From Bacillus sp. S3 (lineage in GTDB: Bacteria; Bacillota; Bacilli; Bacillales; Cytobacillaceae): a stretch of 64,000 nucleotides of DNA. Location: positions 3,965,501 to 4,029,500 of the forward strand of contig NZ_CP039727.1 of NCBI RefSeq assembly GCF_005154805.1. The letters are read 5' to 3'. The notes beneath the pieces are model-generated. The model was not told the origin of the DNA, searched no databases, and saw only the letters and a list, made by a program, of their open reading frames with translations. The position numbers and the translations under genes were made by a program. This document shows positions 62,514-64,000 of this stretch, in pieces (position 1 is the stretch's first letter; each line of letters begins with the position of its first letter).

Positions 62514-63500
62514 GTGCCAAACCGGATTTATATAAGTTTCTTGCGATTGCCGCTTCTTGTTCGAATCCTATTCATTGCATTGCTTGTATTTTTGTCATTC
62601 GGAATCGCTATTCACTTCTTAGAACCTAGAACCTTTCCAACAATTTTTGACGGCATTTGGTGGGCGATTATTACGGCATCCACAGTGGGTTATGGCGATT
62701 ATGTACCACATTCTTTTTTGGGCAGGCTTACTGCCTTAATCTTAATATTACTTGGTGTTGGAATTGTCTCTTCCTATTTTGGAACATTAGCAGCTGCTGC
62801 TGTAACAAAACAGGATGCCTTTGCTGAAGGGAGAGTCCCATTCAAAGGCAATGGCCATATTGTCATCATCGGCTGGAATGAACGGTCGAAGGAGCTGATT
62901 TCTAAGCTAACCAATGTTCATTATCCGCAAATGATTGTCTTAATTGATGAAACACTTGAAGCCAATCCAGTAAAATCGAGATTTGTTCATTTTATTCAAG
63001 GAAAAGGACATGTGGATGAAACAATTATCAAGAGTGATATTGAAAAAGCGGAAAAGGTACTGATTACCGCTGACCGCGGCAATGATGAGCTTCAAGCGGA
63101 TATGAATAGTATCCTAACCCTGCTGACAATCAAAGGATTATGTGTAAAGGTTAAATGCATTGTTGAAATATTAACAGCTGAACAAGTTGTTAATGCAATA
63201 AGAGCAGGTGCAGATGAGGTCATTCAATCTAATAAATTGACGAGCGTATTTATGGTGAATAGCCTGCATTCTAATGGGGACGGGCTATTGTCAAACGTGG
63301 TCCATCAACTGCAGGAAAGCAGATTGTCTGCCTCAACTGCTACTGGGGATGAAATTGGAAAGACCTTCAATGAAATATGCCTGATGCTACTAACAAACGG
63401 GTTCCTGTTAATTGGCATTAAAAGAGGGGAAGAAACGATTTTGAACCCCTCTCACACATTTGAAATTGAAGCAGACGATCAGCTATTAATTTTCAAATAG
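62514..63500 (+). CDS. Potassium channel with RCK (TrkA-N) domain
   Basis: A 328-residue two-TM K+ channel (MthK/YugO style). TM1 is at about 12-36, the pore helix and selectivity filter T57-V-G-Y-G-D lie in ITASTVGYGDYVPHS, and TM2 is LTALILILLGVGIVSSYFG. The RCK domain starts GHIVIIGWNERSKELISKL, and the C-terminal TrkA-C-like lobe ends EIEADDQLLIFK. It conducts K+, gated by a ligand (Ca2+ or nucleotide) on the RCK ring. Start GTG 62514 has GAGGTG 6 nt upstream; the frame to 62463 is not supported. Confidence 0.9.
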   Translation: MPNRIYISFLRLPLLVRILFIALLVFLSFGIAIHFLEPRTFPTIFDGIWWAIITASTVGYGDYVPHSFLGRLTALILILLGVGIVSSYFGTLAAAAVTKQDAFAEGRVPFKGNGHIVIIGWNERSKELISKLTNVHYPQMIVLIDETLEANPVKSRFVHFIQGKGHVDETIIKSDIEKAEKVLITADRGNDELQADMNSILTLLTIKGLCVKVKCIVEILTAEQVVNAIRAGADEVIQSNKLTSVFMVNSLHSNGDGLLSNVVHQLQESRLSASTATGDEIGKTFNEICLMLLTNGFLLIGIKRGEETILNPSHTFEIEADDQLLIFK

Positions 63501-63503
63501 AAA

Positions 63504-63538
63504 GAGTGCTGAAACAGGTGTTATCAGCACTCCTTTTT
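63504..63538 (+). terminator. Terminator after the potassium channel gene
   Basis: GAGTGCTGA (63504-63512) and TCAGCACTC (63524-63532) pair around 11 nt, then CTTTTTATT. Confidence 0.85.
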
Positions 63539-63541
63539 ATT

Positions 63542-64000
63542 TTATTTTAGCCGTTTTTCAAGTTCGGCTTTCTTTTCTTCGTATCCAGGTTTGCCTAATA
63601 GAGCAAACATATTAACTTTATACGCTTCTACTCCCGGCTGATCGAACGGATTCACACCAAGCAGATAACCGCTCATGGCACATGCTTTTTCAAAGAAGTA
63701 GACAAGGTAACCAAATGTATATTCATCCATCGCCGGGATGGATAAAATAAGGTTAGGCACACCACCGTCGGTATGGGCGAGCATTGTTCCTTCGAATGCC
63801 TTGTTATTAACATAATCAATCGTTTGCCCTGCTAAATAATTCAAGCCATCTAAATCATTTTCAAACGCCTCAATTTTTAACTCACGACGCGGTTTTTCCA
63901 CCTTAATTATTGTTTCAAACAAATCGCGGCGTCCTTCTTGGACATATTGTCCAAGTGAATGCAGATCTGTTGAAAAGTTTGCCGAAGATGGGTAAATCCC
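63542..64000 (-). CDS. pgi: Glucose-6-phosphate isomerase, C-terminal part
   Basis: The last 152 codons of Pgi; the start lies beyond the right edge. In frame with the window edge it reads [21 protein letters not shown], a sequence typical of the Bacillus enzyme. [41 protein letters not shown] and [14 protein letters not shown] follow, the last being the conserved [12 protein letters not shown] segment with the catalytic Lys. It interconverts glucose-6-phosphate and fructose-6-phosphate. Confidence 0.95.
   Translation of the reverse strand, partial: GIYPSSANFSTDLHSLGQYVQEGRRDLFETIIKVEKPRRELKIEAFENDLDGLNYLAGQTIDYVNNKAFEGTMLAHTDGGVPNLILSIPAMDEYTFGYLVYFFEKACAMSGYLLGVNPFDQPGVEAYKVNMFALLGKPGYEEKKAELEKRLK

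Overview
The window looks like chromosomal DNA from a mesophilic, endospore-forming, low-GC member of the Bacillaceae (Bacillus/Neobacillus-like). The evidence is AGGAGG-type ribosome sites with frequent TTG and GTG starts, hairpin-plus-T-run terminators, an S-box (SAM-I) riboswitch ahead of metI-metC-yitJ-metH, spore-related small genes of the YjcZ, YozQ and YteA types, a BdbC/BdbD pair, YkoS/YkoT, and a SinR-like regulator beside an exopolysaccharide locus. There are no rRNA or tRNA genes, no transposases and no CRISPR array. Two genes run off the ends: an APC permease on the left and glucose-6-phosphate isomerase on the right.

Layout. 1-9.5 kb: housekeeping and accessory genes (permease with a candidate sigma-54 promoter, LysM/SleB hydrolase, Dps, lipoprotein, YjcZ-type miniprotein, acetolactate synthase-like enzyme, DUF2935 protein, BdbC/BdbD, lactonase). 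9.5-31.2 kb: a 20-gene, single-strand exopolysaccharide locus. Its transcription order starts with a SinR-like repressor, a membrane-anchored beta-helix protein, a Wzz/EpsA-like co-polymerase, a degenerate BY-kinase, and Wzx and Wzy. It then has glycosyltransferases, two different initiating phosphoglycosyltransferases, C4-amino-sugar genes (dehydratase, aminotransferase, GNAT) and acyltransferases, and ends in a second beta-helix protein paralogous to the first. 31.2-39.3 kb: methionine biosynthesis under one S-box. 39.4-41.1 kb: MarR regulator plus MFS pump with a perfect palindromic operator. 41.1-47.2 kb: oppABCDF with an extra tail gene. 47.4-51.2 kb: FAD protein, 14-TM MFS transporter, and a NERD-domain gene bracketed by 21-bp tandem repeats. 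51.3-53.2 kb: an HTH-TPR receptor followed by an overlooked 47-codon secreted-peptide gene. 53.6-64 kb: CorA-like and CDF cation transporters, small spore-related genes, transporters, YkoS/YkoT, a K+ channel and pgi.

The two most notable observations are regulatory. First, a 47-residue signal-peptide precursor lies 14 bp downstream of an NprR/PlcR-type HTH-TPR regulator, which looks like a complete peptide quorum-sensing cassette. Second, one 17-bp motif (consensus close to AGTTCATTATAACGAAC) recurs ahead of five genes of the exopolysaccharide locus, including the SinR-like gene itself. In one copy it fills the 17-bp spacer of a near-consensus promoter. This predicts a compact self-contained SinR-type regulon.

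All functional calls come from reading motifs, lengths and neighbourhoods. No database search was run, and residue positions are approximate unless tied to a motif.
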